Assembly (NCBI RefSeq): GCF_009827495.1
Contig: NZ_WTZA01000001.1
Location: forward strand, 1,500,001-1,564,000
Reading direction: 5' to 3'
Origin: Tsuneonella aeria
GTDB lineage: Bacteria > Pseudomonadota > Alphaproteobacteria > Sphingomonadales > Sphingomonadaceae
DNA: 64,000 nt
Part shown: positions 9,747-18,574 of the stretch, piece by piece
How the letters are laid out: each line of letters opens with the position of its first letter
How positions within the stretch are numbered: position 1 is the first letter of the stretch
The notes under the pieces: model-generated
Told to the model about the DNA's origin: nothing
Databases searched by the model: none
Seen by the model: only the letters and a program-made list of their open reading frames with translations
Made by a program: the position numbers and the translations under genes

Positions 9747-9774
9747 ATATGGGAGGCGCGAAAAACGCCTTCAA
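9747..9774 (-). promoter_or_regulatory. Putative heat-shock-type promoter of hslV
   Basis: On the minus strand TTGAAG (9774-9769) is followed after 15 bases by CCCATAT (9753-9747). This resembles sigma-32 promoters (CTTGAA and CCCATnT with a short spacer), which fits hslVU as classical heat-shock genes. Transcription would begin within a few bases of the hslV ATG. The call rests on the motif only. Confidence 0.4.
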
Positions 9775-9793
9775 CCCGCCGCCGCGGTTCGCG

Positions 9794-10261
9794 TCAGGCG
9801 CCGGGCCCGCCGCCACCGGCCGCCGGCGCACCGACCGCGCCGATATTGCCGAACAGGTCTTCGAAGAACGTGCGGTCGCGCCCCAGGGTCGGCGTGCGAT
9901 CGCCATCGGGCGTGAGGAACACCACCTTGTCGAGGCCCGAGCGCTCGACACCCGCGACGTTGCCGGCCGCATCGAACGTGACCGCCAGAACCGAATGTTC
10001 GCCGATGCGCGGGCGCATGAAGGGCCGGCGCTCCGTCTGGCTGGAAACATAATACCACGTCGGGACGCCGAACTGGCTTTCGAAACTGGGGTGGCCCAGC
10101 GTCGCCTGGACGGACTGCTTGTTGTCGATGCCCGGCTGCACCGAACCGGTCAGGGTCGAATCGACGATGTAGCCCCGGCTTTCGCGGATCGACGCGCAGC
10201 CCGACACCGCCAGCGCCATCGCCGCGAGCGCGCCTGCACCCAGAAGCCGTACTGCCGTCAT
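9794..10261 (-). CDS. bamE: BamE/SmpA family outer-membrane assembly lipoprotein
   Basis: A 155-residue lipoprotein with signal LLGAGALAAMALAVSGC, in which VSGC is the lipobox and Cys is the lipidated residue. The SmpA/OmlA core follows: a GYIVDSTLTGSVQPGIDNKQSVQATLG-type segment, then FGVPTWYYVSSQTE. BamE stabilises the BAM complex that folds beta-barrel proteins into the outer membrane. A glycine/alanine/proline tail is likely disordered. ATG 10261 is chosen because GAGGAAA lies 4-5 bases upstream; in-frame starts at 10282 and 10324 would add leader sequence. It is divergent from the bc1 chaperone gene. Confidence 0.92.
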   Translation of the reverse strand: MTAVRLLGAGALAAMALAVSGCASIRESRGYIVDSTLTGSVQPGIDNKQSVQATLGHPSFESQFGVPTWYYVSSQTERRPFMRPRIGEHSVLAVTFDAAGNVAGVERSGLDKVVFLTPDGDRTPTLGRDRTFFEDLFGNIGAVGAPAAGGGGPGA

Positions 10262-10295
10262 CGTTTTCCTCGTCTCTCGCATCGATCTTGCCGCC

Positions 10296-10324
10296 GCCTT
10301 AGGAGGCTGCAGGGCGGCTGGCAA
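10296..10324 (-). promoter_or_regulatory. Putative promoter of bamE
   Basis: On the minus strand TTGCCA (10324-10319), a 17-base spacer and TAAGGC (10301-10296). It sits about 35 bases upstream of the chosen bamE start and has the architecture shared with other promoters in the window. Confidence 0.45.
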
Positions 10325-10405
10325 TCGCGCGCGCGCCGGCCGTCAAGGCGGCGCCCTGTGGCCCGGCGCTTGAATTGCCGCTGAATGCGCGCGACATGGC
10401 AGGGC

Positions 10406-10927
10406 ATGAGCCTGCTGTCCCGCATTTTCCCGAAGGCGTTTTCCGCCGCCCCCGATCCGCGCGAGGCGCTGCGCCCCGCGTGGCACGCCGTCGTCGCCGC
10501 CGCACGCCAGCCGGAATGGTACCGCGCAGGGGTGGCCGACACGATCGACGGACGCTTTGACATGGTCACGGCCATCCTCGCCGCCGTCCTGCTGCGGCTG
10601 GAGCGGGCAGAGGGGCTGGCACAGGAGCAGGTCTATCTTACGGAACTGTTCGTCGAGGACATGGACGGCCAGCTGCGCGAATTCGGCGTGGGCGACGTCG
10701 TCGTCGGCAAGCGGGTGGGCAAGCTGATGAGCGCGCTCGGCGGCCGCTTGTCCGCCTATCGCCAGGCCGCGGCGGGTGACGCGGGGGCGATGATCGAAGC
10801 GGTGGAACGGAACATGACATTGCGGGACGATGCCGAAATAGCGCGCGTGGCCGAGGGGCTGCGCGCTTTCTCCCAGCGCCTCGAGGCAGTGCCGGAGGCC
10901 GACGTGCTGGCGGGGCGCTTCGCATGA
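10406..10927 (+). CDS. Ubiquinol-cytochrome c chaperone (CBP3/UQCC1) family protein
   Basis: About 173 residues of the domain found in mitochondrial Cbp3/UQCC1, which helps assemble cytochrome b of complex III. The recognisable core runs from WYRAGVADTIDGRFDM through LTELFVEDMDGQLREFGVGDVVVGK, with the conserved DMD-QLRE-GVGD pattern. The bacterial role is inferred from the family, and the several ubiquinone genes in this window fit it. ATG 10406 has AGGG just upstream; ATG 10385 would add seven residues. Its stop overlaps the next start as ATGA, which indicates translational coupling. Confidence 0.9.
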   Translation: MSLLSRIFPKAFSAAPDPREALRPAWHAVVAAARQPEWYRAGVADTIDGRFDMVTAILAAVLLRLERAEGLAQEQVYLTELFVEDMDGQLREFGVGDVVVGKRVGKLMSALGGRLSAYRQAAAGDAGAMIEAVERNMTLRDDAEIARVAEGLRAFSQRLEAVPEADVLAGRFA

Positions 10928-11460
10928 CCGCCGAACGCGCCGAAGACCCCGCGCCCGAGTTCGTCCGGATGATCCGCGCGCGGCCGGTGCCGCCCGAACA
11001 CGCGGAAGTTTCGGCGAACGCGGACGAACGCGCCGCCCTCGCCCGCCGCTTCGGCGTGCGCGCGGTCGATGCCATGCGCGCCGAAGTTGACATGGCGCCC
11101 GATGGCGATGCGATCCTGGCGACGGGCGTGCTTCATGCCGAACTGACCCAGGCCTGCGCTGTCTCGGGCGAGGATTTCGCCGTCCGGCTGGAGGAACCGC
11201 TCGCCCTGCGCTTCGTGACGAAGGCGCGCGAGGTCGACCCGGAGGAAGAGGCCGAACTGCCGGCCGACGAGCCCGACGAGATCGAATACGCCGGCGACAT
11301 GTTCGACCTTGGCGAAGCGGTGGCGCAAACCCTCGCCCTCGCGATCGATCCGTATGCCGAAGGGCCCGGCGCCGATGCGGCGCGGCGCGAAGCGGGCATC
11401 GTCGATGAAGATTCGCCGAAGGGTCCGCTGGCGGATGCGCTGGCCGCCTTGCGCAAGTGA
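10924..11460 (+). CDS. DUF177 (YceD-like) protein
   Basis: An acidic 178-residue protein with the DUF177 features: a central cysteine region LTQACAVSGEDF, then an acidic loop and DLGEAVAQTLALAIDPYA close to the C-terminus. YceD relatives are required for normal 23S rRNA levels and are often next to rpmF; plants have a version acting in chloroplast rRNA maturation. Here rpmF is absent and the gene is coupled by a 4-base overlap to the bc1 chaperone. A short lipoprotein gene overlaps its stop codon as GTGA. Confidence 0.88.
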   Translation: MTAERAEDPAPEFVRMIRARPVPPEHAEVSANADERAALARRFGVRAVDAMRAEVDMAPDGDAILATGVLHAELTQACAVSGEDFAVRLEEPLALRFVTKAREVDPEEEAELPADEPDEIEYAGDMFDLGEAVAQTLALAIDPYAEGPGADAARREAGIVDEDSPKGPLADALAALRK

Positions 11461-11933
11461 CCACGCCGCGGCTGGCAATCTTCCTGTCCATTTTGACGGC
11501 AGGCTGTGTGGCTGGGCATCCGGTGCGCGATGCCAGCAGCCTGCCGGGTCCGCTACCCTTCGCCGCCGTCAGGGCCGCGCCGCGCGCCGGCGAGAATCCG
11601 ATTTTACTGCTCGCAGGGGTCAGCGGCAGGGTGCGCATCGACGGCCAGTGCGTCACGATCGCGCAAGCCAGCGGCGGCCTGCCAGTGCTTCCGTTATTTT
11701 ACGACGGGACCACGGTTGGCCGGGATGCCGAGGGCTACTTCCTGCGCGATGGCCAGACCGGCGCGGTGTTTCGCGATGGCGACAGTTTTCATGGCGGCGG
11801 CGGGACGATGCCGATCACGGTTCTCGATCACCGCGGCAACACGCGGCGCGGCGTCCCGCCGGAATGCCGCGCGCGTGCCGATCGCGAAAATGTTCTCAGC
11901 ATCAATCCGGGCATGTCGCACCTGCCCGGCTAG
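11457..11933 (+). CDS. Hypothetical lipoprotein
   Basis: A 158-residue protein starting at a GTG that overlaps the upstream stop (GTGA). The N-terminus has a short hydrophobic stretch ending LTAGC, a plausible lipobox, so it is probably anchored in the envelope. The middle reads GRVRIDGQCVTIAQASGGLPVLPLFYDG and looks like a small beta-rich domain. I recognise no family. It is the last gene of the chaperone-DUF177 run and converges on ssb. Confidence 0.75.
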   Translation: MTTPRLAIFLSILTAGCVAGHPVRDASSLPGPLPFAAVRAAPRAGENPILLLAGVSGRVRIDGQCVTIAQASGGLPVLPLFYDGTTVGRDAEGYFLRDGQTGAVFRDGDSFHGGGGTMPITVLDHRGNTRRGVPPECRARADRENVLSINPGMSHLPG

Positions 11934-11940
11934 GCGCGGA

Positions 11941-12468
11941 TCAGAACGGGATATCGTCGTCGAGGTCGTCGTAGTTCGAACCGCCGCCCGATGCACCGCC
12001 GGCCGCTCCGCCGGTCTGGCCCCAGCCGCCGCCCTGCTGGCCGCCGCCACTGCCTGAACCGCGGTTCCAGTCGCCGCCGCTGCCGCCCCCGCCGCGCTGG
12101 GCGCCGCCCGACCCCTGCGGGCCGTCGAGCATCGTCATCACGGCGCCCGGGCCCTGCACTACCACTTCGGTGGAATAGCGGTCGTTACCCGACTGGTCCT
12201 GCCACTTGCGCGTCTGCAGCTTGCCTTCGATGTAGACCTTGCTGCCCTTGCGCAGGTATTGTTCGGCCACGCCGACCAGCCCTTCGCCAAAGATGGCGAC
12301 CGTGTGCCACTCGGTCTTTTCCTTGCGCTCGCCGGTCTGGCGGTCCTTCCAGGTTTCCGACGTGGCAACGCGGATGTTGCACACCTTGCCGCCGTTCTGG
12401 AAGCTGCGGACTTCGGGGTCGGCCCCCAGATTGCCGATGAGCATGACTTTGTTGAGTGACCCGGCCAT
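11941..12468 (-). CDS. ssb: Single-stranded DNA-binding protein
   Basis: A 175-residue SSB. The OB fold fills residues 1-110 ([19 protein letters not shown], then [18 protein letters not shown] and GKLQTRKW). A glycine-rich, intrinsically disordered linker follows at about 115-165, and the acidic tip DDDIPF binds replication and repair partners. It coats single-stranded DNA as a tetramer during replication, recombination and repair. The linker is very glycine-rich, as is usual in alphaproteobacteria. Its upstream region (12469-12639) holds no recognised motif. Confidence 0.98.
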   Translation of the reverse strand: MAGSLNKVMLIGNLGADPEVRSFQNGGKVCNIRVATSETWKDRQTGERKEKTEWHTVAIFGEGLVGVAEQYLRKGSKVYIEGKLQTRKWQDQSGNDRYSTEVVVQGPGAVMTMLDGPQGSGGAQRGGGGSGGDWNRGSGSGGGQQGGGWGQTGGAAGGASGGGSNYDDLDDDIPF

Positions 12469-12639
12469 GGAATCGCTTTCCTCTCTTGGTTGTGGCCGCG
12501 CTTAACCAACGGCTCGGGCACGCGCCAGCCCTGCCATTGGATTTGCGCACACCAGGACACGAAGCCGCACGGATCGGTGCCCGCGGCGCGGGGTGCGGGC
12601 TCTTGGCCGCCTGTCGCCCCCCGCGCGAAAACAGCCGGG

Positions 12640-14478
12640 CTAGAGGCCCACCGCGACCGCGATCCAGTAGGTCAGCCCGGCGAAAATGTACGCCAGCGCG
12701 AACAGGTAGGCGAGCATGAACGCCGGCCACTTCCACCCGTTCGTCTCGCGGCGCGTGACGGCGATCGTGGACAGGCACTGGGGCGCGAACACGAACCACG
12801 CCAGGAAGGCAAGCGCGGTTGGAAGGCTCCAGCGCGACGATAGTTGGCTGGCCAGGCCGGCGGCTGCCGCTTCCTCGTCCGGCGCATCGACCGCGTATGT
12901 CGTCGCAAGGCTGGCCACCGCCACCTCGCGCGCGGCCATGGCCGGGATGATCGCGAGCGCGATTTCGCGATTGAAGCCGATGGGCTCCACGATGACGGCA
13001 AGCCCCTTGCTCAGTTGGCCCGCCGCCGATGCTTCCACCTGGCTTTCGCCCGGCGCGGCGCGGGGGAAGGTCAGCAGCAGCCAGAGCACAACCGTCACGG
13101 TGAAGATTATCGTGCCCGCGCGGCGCAGGAACACCCAGGCGCGCTGCCACAGGCCGATCGCCAGGTCCTTGAGCTGCGGCATCTGGTAACGCGGCAGTTC
13201 CATGATGAAGCCGCTGGCATCGCCCTTCGCGACGGATCGCCGCAGAACCAGCGCGACGGCCATCGCCCCGAGGATGCCGGCGACGTAGAGTGCAAACAGG
13301 ACGAGGCCCTGGAGGCCGATCCCGGCGCCGACCGTGGTCGCCGGAATGAAGGCGGCGATGATCACGGCGTACACCGGCAGGCGTGCCGAACAGGTCATCA
13401 GGGGCGCGATCAGGATGGTGGTCAGCCGGTCCTTCGGGTCGGCGATGCTGCGGGTGGCCATGATTCCGGGAATCGCGCAGGCGAAGCTGGAAAGCAGCGG
13501 GATGAAGCTGCGGCCGGAAAGGCCCACGCCTTGCATCATCCGGTCCATCAGATAGGCCGCCCGCGCCATATAGCCGGTCGCCTCCATCGTCAGGATGAAG
13601 GCGAACAGGATGATGATCTGCGGCAGGAACACCACGACCGATCCGACGCCGGCAAGAACGCCTTCGGTGATGAAATCGCGCACGAAACCCGCCGGCATCG
13701 CGCTGCGCACCCCGTCCGACGCAAGCACGAGCACGCCCTCCAGCGCGTCCGCAAAGGGGGTCGCCCATGCGAAAACTGCCTGGAACACCACGAACAGCAG
13801 CCCGAACAGGATGACCGGGCCCAGCCATGGGTGCAGCAGCACTTTGTCCAGGCCGGCGTGAAGGCGGTGCTGCGCGGTTTCGGAAAGCACGGCGCCCTTG
13901 GCAATGTTCTCCGCCAGCAGCCGCCGTTCCGGCAATGTCACCTGCGGACGCGGATGGGCCGTGCCATCCCGCGCCTCGGCAATCGCTGCCGCAAGTTCGG
14001 CGAGACCGCGCCGCCGCACCGCCACCGTGGGCACCACGGGCACGCCAAGGCTTTGGGCCAGCGCGGCCGGATCGATCACCAGGCCATCGCGTTCCGCAAG
14101 ATCGACCATGTTGAGCGCCGCCACAGTGGGCCGGCCGAGCGCGATGACCTCCTGCGCGAATACCAGATGCTGTTCGAGGTTCGCCGCATCGAGAACGATA
14201 ACGAGTACATCCGGTATCGCCTCGCTTGAGAATTCTCCTTGCACCACTTTTCGCGTCACCTCCTCGTCGGGACTGGTGGTGTCGAAGGAGTAGGCGCCCG
14301 GCAGATCGATCAATTCGATCGGTTCGCCGCTCGGCAGCGCAAGGCGCCCGGCCTTCCGCTCGACCGTCACGCCCGGGTAGTTGGCGATCTTCTGGCGGGC
14401 ACCGGTGAGGGCGTTGAACAGCGCGCTCTTGCCGGCGTTCGGGTTGCCGACCAACGCGGCGACGCGCGCCGCCTTCAT
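12640..14478 (-). CDS. feoB: Ferrous iron transport protein B
   Basis: A 612-residue inner-membrane Fe2+ transporter with an N-terminal GTPase domain (G1 GNPNAGKSA near residue 8, G3 DLPGAYS, G4-like NMVD) and a transmembrane region with gate motifs from about residue 250. It is shorter than the E. coli protein but normal for the short FeoB class. ATG 14478 is preceded by AAGGAGC; the longer frame upstream has no family similarity. It follows feoA by 43 bases and shares its promoter. No feoC is present. Confidence 0.97.
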   Translation of the reverse strand: MKAARVAALVGNPNAGKSALFNALTGARQKIANYPGVTVERKAGRLALPSGEPIELIDLPGAYSFDTTSPDEEVTRKVVQGEFSSEAIPDVLVIVLDAANLEQHLVFAQEVIALGRPTVAALNMVDLAERDGLVIDPAALAQSLGVPVVPTVAVRRRGLAELAAAIAEARDGTAHPRPQVTLPERRLLAENIAKGAVLSETAQHRLHAGLDKVLLHPWLGPVILFGLLFVVFQAVFAWATPFADALEGVLVLASDGVRSAMPAGFVRDFITEGVLAGVGSVVVFLPQIIILFAFILTMEATGYMARAAYLMDRMMQGVGLSGRSFIPLLSSFACAIPGIMATRSIADPKDRLTTILIAPLMTCSARLPVYAVIIAAFIPATTVGAGIGLQGLVLFALYVAGILGAMAVALVLRRSVAKGDASGFIMELPRYQMPQLKDLAIGLWQRAWVFLRRAGTIIFTVTVVLWLLLTFPRAAPGESQVEASAAGQLSKGLAVIVEPIGFNREIALAIIPAMAAREVAVASLATTYAVDAPDEEAAAAGLASQLSSRWSLPTALAFLAWFVFAPQCLSTIAVTRRETNGWKWPAFMLAYLFALAYIFAGLTYWIAVAVGL

Positions 14479-14521
14479 GGCCGCGCTCCTTGGCCATGCG
14501 GGACTGCGAGAGGGGACGCGA

Positions 14522-14761
14522 TCACAGCGGTTCGATCTCCATGGCCGCGGCGTGGACACGCCGCACCGCGACCGTCATCCGGCCGACCATGACAGCCAGC
14601 GGATCCCGCCCGCCCAGCACGCCCCTGTGCGCCACGGCGACGCGCGCCCCTTCGTCGAGGCCGAGCGCGCGCAGGCGAGCGGCGTCTTCGCGCGGCAGGC
14701 GCGACCAATCGATCGCGACGATGCGCGCACGATGGCCGCGCTCCAATCCTTCGAGTGTCAT
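14522..14761 (-). CDS. feoA: FeoA family protein
   Basis: A 79-residue SH3-like cytoplasmic protein required for FeoB activity. It shows the family pattern LGLDEGARVAVAHRGVLGGRDPLAVMVGR, then a terminal beta strand with AVRRVHAAAMEIEPL. It is the first gene of the feoAB operon. The ATG has no strong ribosome site. Upstream lies a promoter overlapped by a Fur-like palindrome, so iron repression is expected. Confidence 0.95.
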   Translation of the reverse strand: MTLEGLERGHRARIVAIDWSRLPREDAARLRALGLDEGARVAVAHRGVLGGRDPLAVMVGRMTVAVRRVHAAAMEIEPL

Positions 14762-14767
14762 TTCGTG

Positions 14768-14796
14768 CGCCTAGGGGCCCCCATCCCTAATTGCAA
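14768..14796 (-). promoter_or_regulatory. Putative feoAB promoter
   Basis: On the minus strand TTGCAA (14796-14791), 17 bases, then TAGGCG (14773-14768). It has the TTGnnn-N17-TAGG layout seen elsewhere in the window. The transcription start would fall just upstream of the feoA ATG, giving a very short leader. The -35 lies within the neighbouring palindrome. Confidence 0.5.
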
Positions 14797-14806
14797 CTGA
14801 TTTGCA
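14792..14806. promoter_or_regulatory. Fur-like operator overlapping the feoA -35
   Basis: TGCAA, five bases, TTGCA: a perfect 5-base inverted repeat of the TGCAA/TTGCA type described for alphaproteobacterial Fur sites. It overlaps the proposed feoA -35, the position expected for an iron-dependent repressor. The assignment to Fur rather than another regulator is inferred from the feoAB context. Confidence 0.5.
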
Positions 14807-14812
14807 TTAGGA

Positions 14813-15478
14813 TCACGTGCTGGGGTAGCGCAGGCGTCCCAGGAAGCGCGCGATGCTGAACCGTTCGTCCGACGGGCGGAGCCACTGCGCCTTGGCCTTT
14901 TCGAAGCGCATGACCCCGTCGATCCGGCGATCGAGGAACGCGCGTGTATCGGCCTTCCCTTCGCTCTGGTCGTCGACAAACACCGCCAGGGTGGCGGCGT
15001 AGATCGAGGCGAGGATGGCACGCTTCGTATAGTGATTGTAGTCGGTGGCCGTATCGCCCGCGAGGCGCCACATCACGTCGGCGCTGCGCCAGCCGAGTTT
15101 GCCGGCGCGGACGAGGTTCTGCGGCATGGCCATTATGGCGAGCGCCCGGCGCGCCGCTTCCTCGCGTCCAGCGACCGCGGCGAGGCGCGCCTCCACCAGC
15201 GCGCGAATCCGGTCGCGAATTTTCATGGTGGCGAGCGTCTCCGCCGGCAGGGTTTCGGCCATGATCGTGTCAACGCCTTCGATCCAGGCGGCGATCTGGT
15301 CCATCGCGCCGCCCGGGAAAGCGAGGCGCGCCACGTCCGGATCGAGCCCGTCCATTCGTGCAGCGGAGACCAGCGCTGCATCGCTCCAGCCGTCGAAGAT
15401 AGCGGCGTCGGCAATGGCCGGGGCGAGTGCCAGCCGCAGTTCGTCGAGCGTCAGGTCGGCGGCGGTCCCGGCGGCCAT
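14813..15478 (-). CDS. COQ9 family ubiquinone biosynthesis protein
   Basis: A 221-residue protein ending in the COQ9 domain. The signature is RIRALVEARLAAVAGREEAARRALAIMAMPQN, then WRLAGDTATDYNHYTKRAILASIYAATLAVF with the conserved W-D-YNHYTKR block. COQ9 folds like a TetR regulator but binds lipid and helps the hydroxylation step of ubiquinone synthesis. Its start overlaps the stop of the ankyrin gene upstream (ATGA), so the two are coupled. ubiB and ubiE lie 8-10 kb away. Confidence 0.93.
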   Translation of the reverse strand: MAAGTAADLTLDELRLALAPAIADAAIFDGWSDAALVSAARMDGLDPDVARLAFPGGAMDQIAAWIEGVDTIMAETLPAETLATMKIRDRIRALVEARLAAVAGREEAARRALAIMAMPQNLVRAGKLGWRSADVMWRLAGDTATDYNHYTKRAILASIYAATLAVFVDDQSEGKADTRAFLDRRIDGVMRFEKAKAQWLRPSDERFSIARFLGRLRYPST

Positions 15479-16107
15479 CAGATCGCCGGGCCGTAGAGGC
15501 CCGCGCCGCCGGCGTCCTTCCGCGTGGCGTCGGCGCGTTCGATCTCGGTCAGCATGGCTGACGCGTTGCCCATGAGCCGGGCATAATCCCGGGCGCTGCG
15601 ACCCGAATTGTCGGGCCGGTCAGGATCCGCGCCGTGTGCCAGGAGCAGGCGCGCCATGGGGGCATCGCGCCGATGGATCGCGGTGATCAGCGGCGTCTCC
15701 CCGGTGTCGTTCGACACATCGGTCCGCGCGCCCTTTTTCAGCAGCTGTTCGGCGCCTTCGGTGAAACCCAGGGCGACCGCTGCCGACAGCGGGGTCACAC
15801 CCTTCTTGTCGGCCGCGTTCGGATTCGCGCCGCGATCGAGCATGAAGCGGGTCCATACCGCATCACGCCGCCGGACCGTGATCAGCAGCGCCGTCTCGCC
15901 GCTGCTGCCGTCGCGCGCATTGACCAGCACCGAGCCATGTTCATTCAGAAAACGGGTCGCCTCGGTGCCATCGCGCTCCTTCACGGCCTTCAGAAAATTG
16001 AACCCGTCGGTCATCTGCGCGGCGACCGGCGTGGCGCCAAGCGCGACCGCCATGGCTGCGACGATCGCCGCGGACCGATTGCCGATGCGGAAATACGGTC
16101 CCGCCAT
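15478..16107 (-). CDS. Secreted ankyrin-repeat protein
   Basis: About 209 residues with an N-terminal signal peptide ([19 protein letters not shown]) and four ankyrin repeats from about residue 40, recognisable as [38 protein letters not shown] and [12 protein letters not shown]. Ankyrin repeats bind proteins; in the periplasm they are often associated with catalase or envelope partners, but no partner is evident here. GGAGG lies 10 bases before ATG 16107 and 4 before an in-frame GTG at 16113, so either may be used. It is coupled to the COQ9 gene downstream. Confidence 0.9.
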   Translation of the reverse strand: MAGPYFRIGNRSAAIVAAMAVALGATPVAAQMTDGFNFLKAVKERDGTEATRFLNEHGSVLVNARDGSSGETALLITVRRRDAVWTRFMLDRGANPNAADKKGVTPLSAAVALGFTEGAEQLLKKGARTDVSNDTGETPLITAIHRRDAPMARLLLAHGADPDRPDNSGRSARDYARLMGNASAMLTEIERADATRKDAGGAGLYGPAI

Positions 16108-16189
16108 AATCACTCAACCTCCACGTCAAAACAGATAGGCGAGGCGACACTCCAGAGGTTCGCCCTTGCCCCCCGGCAGATAGCAGACC

Positions 16190-16801
16190 ATGAACCTGCG
16201 CGCCATGCCCCGCCTCCTCGTCATAGCCATCTCGATCGCCGCAGCCGCTGCTGTCGCCGCCTGCAATCCCGCACAGGGTGCAATGGAAGAACCGCCGCTG
16301 GCCGGCGCTGCTATCGGGGGTCCGTTCACATTGACGGACCAGAACGGCAAGGCCCGGACGTGGGACGATTTTCGCGGGCGCTACGCGGCGGTATATTTCG
16401 GCTACACGTATTGCCCGGACATTTGCCCCACCGATGTCCAACGCACGGCCCAAGGCCTTCGTCGGTTCCAGGCAGAATCGCCGGAGCTCGCCGAAAAGGT
16501 TCAGCAGATTTTCGTCAGCGTCGATCCAGCGCGCGACACACCGCAGGTGCTGCAGGAATTCACCTCCGCGTTCGGCCCCGACATTGTCGGCCTGACGGGA
16601 ACGCCGGAACAGATCGATGCAGCCGCCAAGGCGTTCAAGGTGTTCCACGGGAAGGGCAAGGTCGAAGAAGGCGGCGCATACCTGGTCGACCATTCGAACA
16701 TCACCTACCTGTTCGACCCGTCCGGCAAGCCGCTTGCCACTCTGCCAACGGATCAGGGGGCGGAGGCAGTTGCGCAGGAACTGGCGAAGTGGGTGCGCTG
16801 A
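16190..16801 (+). CDS. SCO1/SenC family copper chaperone lipoprotein
   Basis: A 203-residue thioredoxin-fold protein with a lipoprotein signal (AAAAVAAC) that anchors it on the periplasmic side. The copper site CPDIC (CxxxC, in [12 protein letters not shown]) and a downstream histidine in [13 protein letters not shown] are both present. Sco1 delivers copper to the CuA centre of cytochrome c oxidase. It heads a tightly packed plus-strand run ending in ribE. ATG 16205 is an alternative start. Confidence 0.95.
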   Translation: MNLRAMPRLLVIAISIAAAAAVAACNPAQGAMEEPPLAGAAIGGPFTLTDQNGKARTWDDFRGRYAAVYFGYTYCPDICPTDVQRTAQGLRRFQAESPELAEKVQQIFVSVDPARDTPQVLQEFTSAFGPDIVGLTGTPEQIDAAAKAFKVFHGKGKVEEGGAYLVDHSNITYLFDPSGKPLATLPTDQGAEAVAQELAKWVR

Positions 16802-17256
16802 GGGACCGATTTTGGGAGCTCCCGCTCGCCGATCTTTCGCGCGAGGAATGGGAGGCCTTGTGCGACGGATGCGGCCGCTGCTGCCTGCACAAGCTGGAGG
16901 ATGAAGATACGGGCGAGATCGCGCACACCAACGTTGCTTGCAAACTGCTCGATACCTGCACCGCCCGTTGCAGCGACTATCGCCATCGCAAGGCTTACGT
17001 GCCCGATTGCCTGCGCCTGACGCCGCGTATCGTTCGTGACGTGGCGTGGCTGCCGTTGACGTGCGCCTATCGCCTGCGCGCAGAACACCGGCCCCTGCTG
17101 GATTGGCATCCATTGTTGAGCGGCGACCCCTCGTCGGTTCACACGCGCGGCCCGGGCGTTGCCGGCCGCGTGATCAGCGAGACGATGGCGGGCCCGCTGG
17201 AAGATCACATCGTCGAATGGGCAGACGCCGAAACCGGCACGGAAGAACCGGCGTGA
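16789..17256 (+). CDS. YcgN/UPF0260 cysteine-cluster protein
   Basis: A 155-residue protein with the family signature [24 protein letters not shown] and further cysteines in [16 protein letters not shown] and VPDC. The cysteine layout resembles Fe-S or zinc proteins; no reaction is established. The GTG at 16789 gives the expected N-terminus [13 protein letters not shown] and overlaps the end of sco1 by 13 bases, with AGGA upstream. The stop overlaps the next start as GTGA. Confidence 0.92.
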   Translation: MGALRDRFWELPLADLSREEWEALCDGCGRCCLHKLEDEDTGEIAHTNVACKLLDTCTARCSDYRHRKAYVPDCLRLTPRIVRDVAWLPLTCAYRLRAEHRPLLDWHPLLSGDPSSVHTRGPGVAGRVISETMAGPLEDHIVEWADAETGTEEPA

Positions 17257-17975
17257 TCGGCTGGCTCGCCCGGTCGGGGGCGGACCCGGTTATCGAGGTG
17301 ACGGGCCGGCTTTTGCCGATCGCGATAACGCGCAATGCGCGGGCGCGCAGGCTTACCATGCGCCTGTCCCCCGACGGTACCGCGGTCCGCCTCACTTTGC
17401 CCCGCTGGTGCCCCGAAGCGGAAGCGATCGCGTTCGTCCACGCGCGGTCCGGGTGGCTCGAAGGCCAGCTCGCCCGTGTGCCGCGCGCAGATCCGCCCGG
17501 CCCGTCGGGCATGGTTCGCTTCCGCGGCCAGACCTTCTCCATCGATTGGAACGAAGGCGCGCGCCGCAAGCCCGCCCTGCGCGGAGACGTCATCAAGCTT
17601 GGTGGACCGGCAGAGACGATTGCGCCCCGCCTGCAGCGATGGCTTGAAAGCGAGGCTTTGACCTTGATGTCCGCCGACGTGTCTCATTTCGCCGCACGTG
17701 CCGGGGTGCGCGCGCCGCCACTGCGGTTGAGCCGGGCCCAGCGGCGCTGGGGCAGCCTGTCGTCATCGGGCACCGTGCGGATCAACTGGCGCCTGATACA
17801 GGCACCGGACTCGGTGCGTCGCTCGGTAGTGGCGCACGAGATCACGCATTGCCTTCACTTCGACCACAGCCCCGCGTTTCATGCCGCGCTCGGCCGCATA
17901 TTCGACGATGACCTTGCCGCCGCCGATGCCTGGCTCACGACGCATGGCCGCGGTCTCTACGCCAGCTTCGGCTAG
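17253..17975 (+). CDS. YgjP-like (DUF45/M48-related) zinc metallopeptidase
   Basis: A 240-residue protein starting at GTG 17253, which overlaps the upstream stop. The family elements are [16 protein letters not shown] at the start, [18 protein letters not shown] in the middle, and the zinc motif HEITH in [19 protein letters not shown] with a third ligand His downstream. YgjP-like proteins are cytoplasmic metallopeptidases of unsettled substrate. It belongs to the sco1-ribE run. Confidence 0.92.
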   Translation: MIGWLARSGADPVIEVTGRLLPIAITRNARARRLTMRLSPDGTAVRLTLPRWCPEAEAIAFVHARSGWLEGQLARVPRADPPGPSGMVRFRGQTFSIDWNEGARRKPALRGDVIKLGGPAETIAPRLQRWLESEALTLMSADVSHFAARAGVRAPPLRLSRAQRRWGSLSSSGTVRINWRLIQAPDSVRRSVVAHEITHCLHFDHSPAFHAALGRIFDDDLAAADAWLTTHGRGLYASFG

Positions 17976-17998
17976 CGGACCGGCGCGGGACGTCCTAC

Positions 17999-18574
17999 AT
18001 GGGCCAGATGCGTATGATCGAGCGGCTCAATCCCGGACCGGGAATCGCCGATTTCTGGAACGAGTTCAAAAGGCCCAATCCCTATCGTTGGCCAATCCTT
18101 GCAGGATCGGCCCTGCTCACGGGATCGCTGATGTTCATGCTAACAGATCAGGCCGTCAGCCTGAACTGGCTGGTCGGCGGCGTGCTCGCGCTGATTGGTG
18201 GAATCGCTCTGTTCGTGATGCTGGCGGAAAGGGTCCGCATCAACATCTGGGTGTTGCTGGTTGCCGGATCGATCACCGGCACGATCCTCTATCAGTTCTC
18301 TCAGGAGCGTTGGCGAATCCCGCCCAAGCCGCCGGAGGTGACGTGGATCACGACGTTTGAACCCGGGCGGACCGATGCCGAGATTATCGCATCCAATCGT
18401 GCGAACCAGGCCGAACAGGACCAGCTGGAGGCCGAGCAGCGGCAGCGGGAAGAAGAAGCGCGTGAAGCGTATCGCGCGCTCGGGCGCGCCTCCGGGCTGG
18501 ATGTCGACGCGATGGAACGGGAAATCGCGCGCGAAAGGGAGCAGGACGGTCGGCGTGACGACCGGATCCGGTGA
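17999..18574 (+). CDS. Hypothetical membrane protein with charged C-terminal tail
   Basis: A 191-residue protein with three hydrophobic segments (about residues 32-50, 57-75 and 82-98). A cytoplasmic-looking tail rich in Glu, Arg and Gln follows (about 125-190), probably a helix or coiled coil. I recognise no family. Three closely spaced ATG codons (17999, 18008, 18014) leave the start uncertain. Its end overlaps the start of ribD by 20 bases, so it is very probably co-transcribed with the riboflavin genes. Confidence 0.8.
   Translation: MGQMRMIERLNPGPGIADFWNEFKRPNPYRWPILAGSALLTGSLMFMLTDQAVSLNWLVGGVLALIGGIALFVMLAERVRINIWVLLVAGSITGTILYQFSQERWRIPPKPPEVTWITTFEPGRTDAEIIASNRANQAEQDQLEAEQRQREEEAREAYRALGRASGLDVDAMEREIAREREQDGRRDDRIR

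Noticed and set aside
10924..11460. The usual yceD-rpmF-plsX ribosomal/lipid operon
   Set aside because: The DUF177 gene is followed by a lipoprotein gene and ssb; neither rpmF nor plsX is present.
18400..18560. FMN riboswitch before ribD
   Set aside because: The bases before ribD are coding sequence of the upstream gene and show none of the conserved RFN-element segments.
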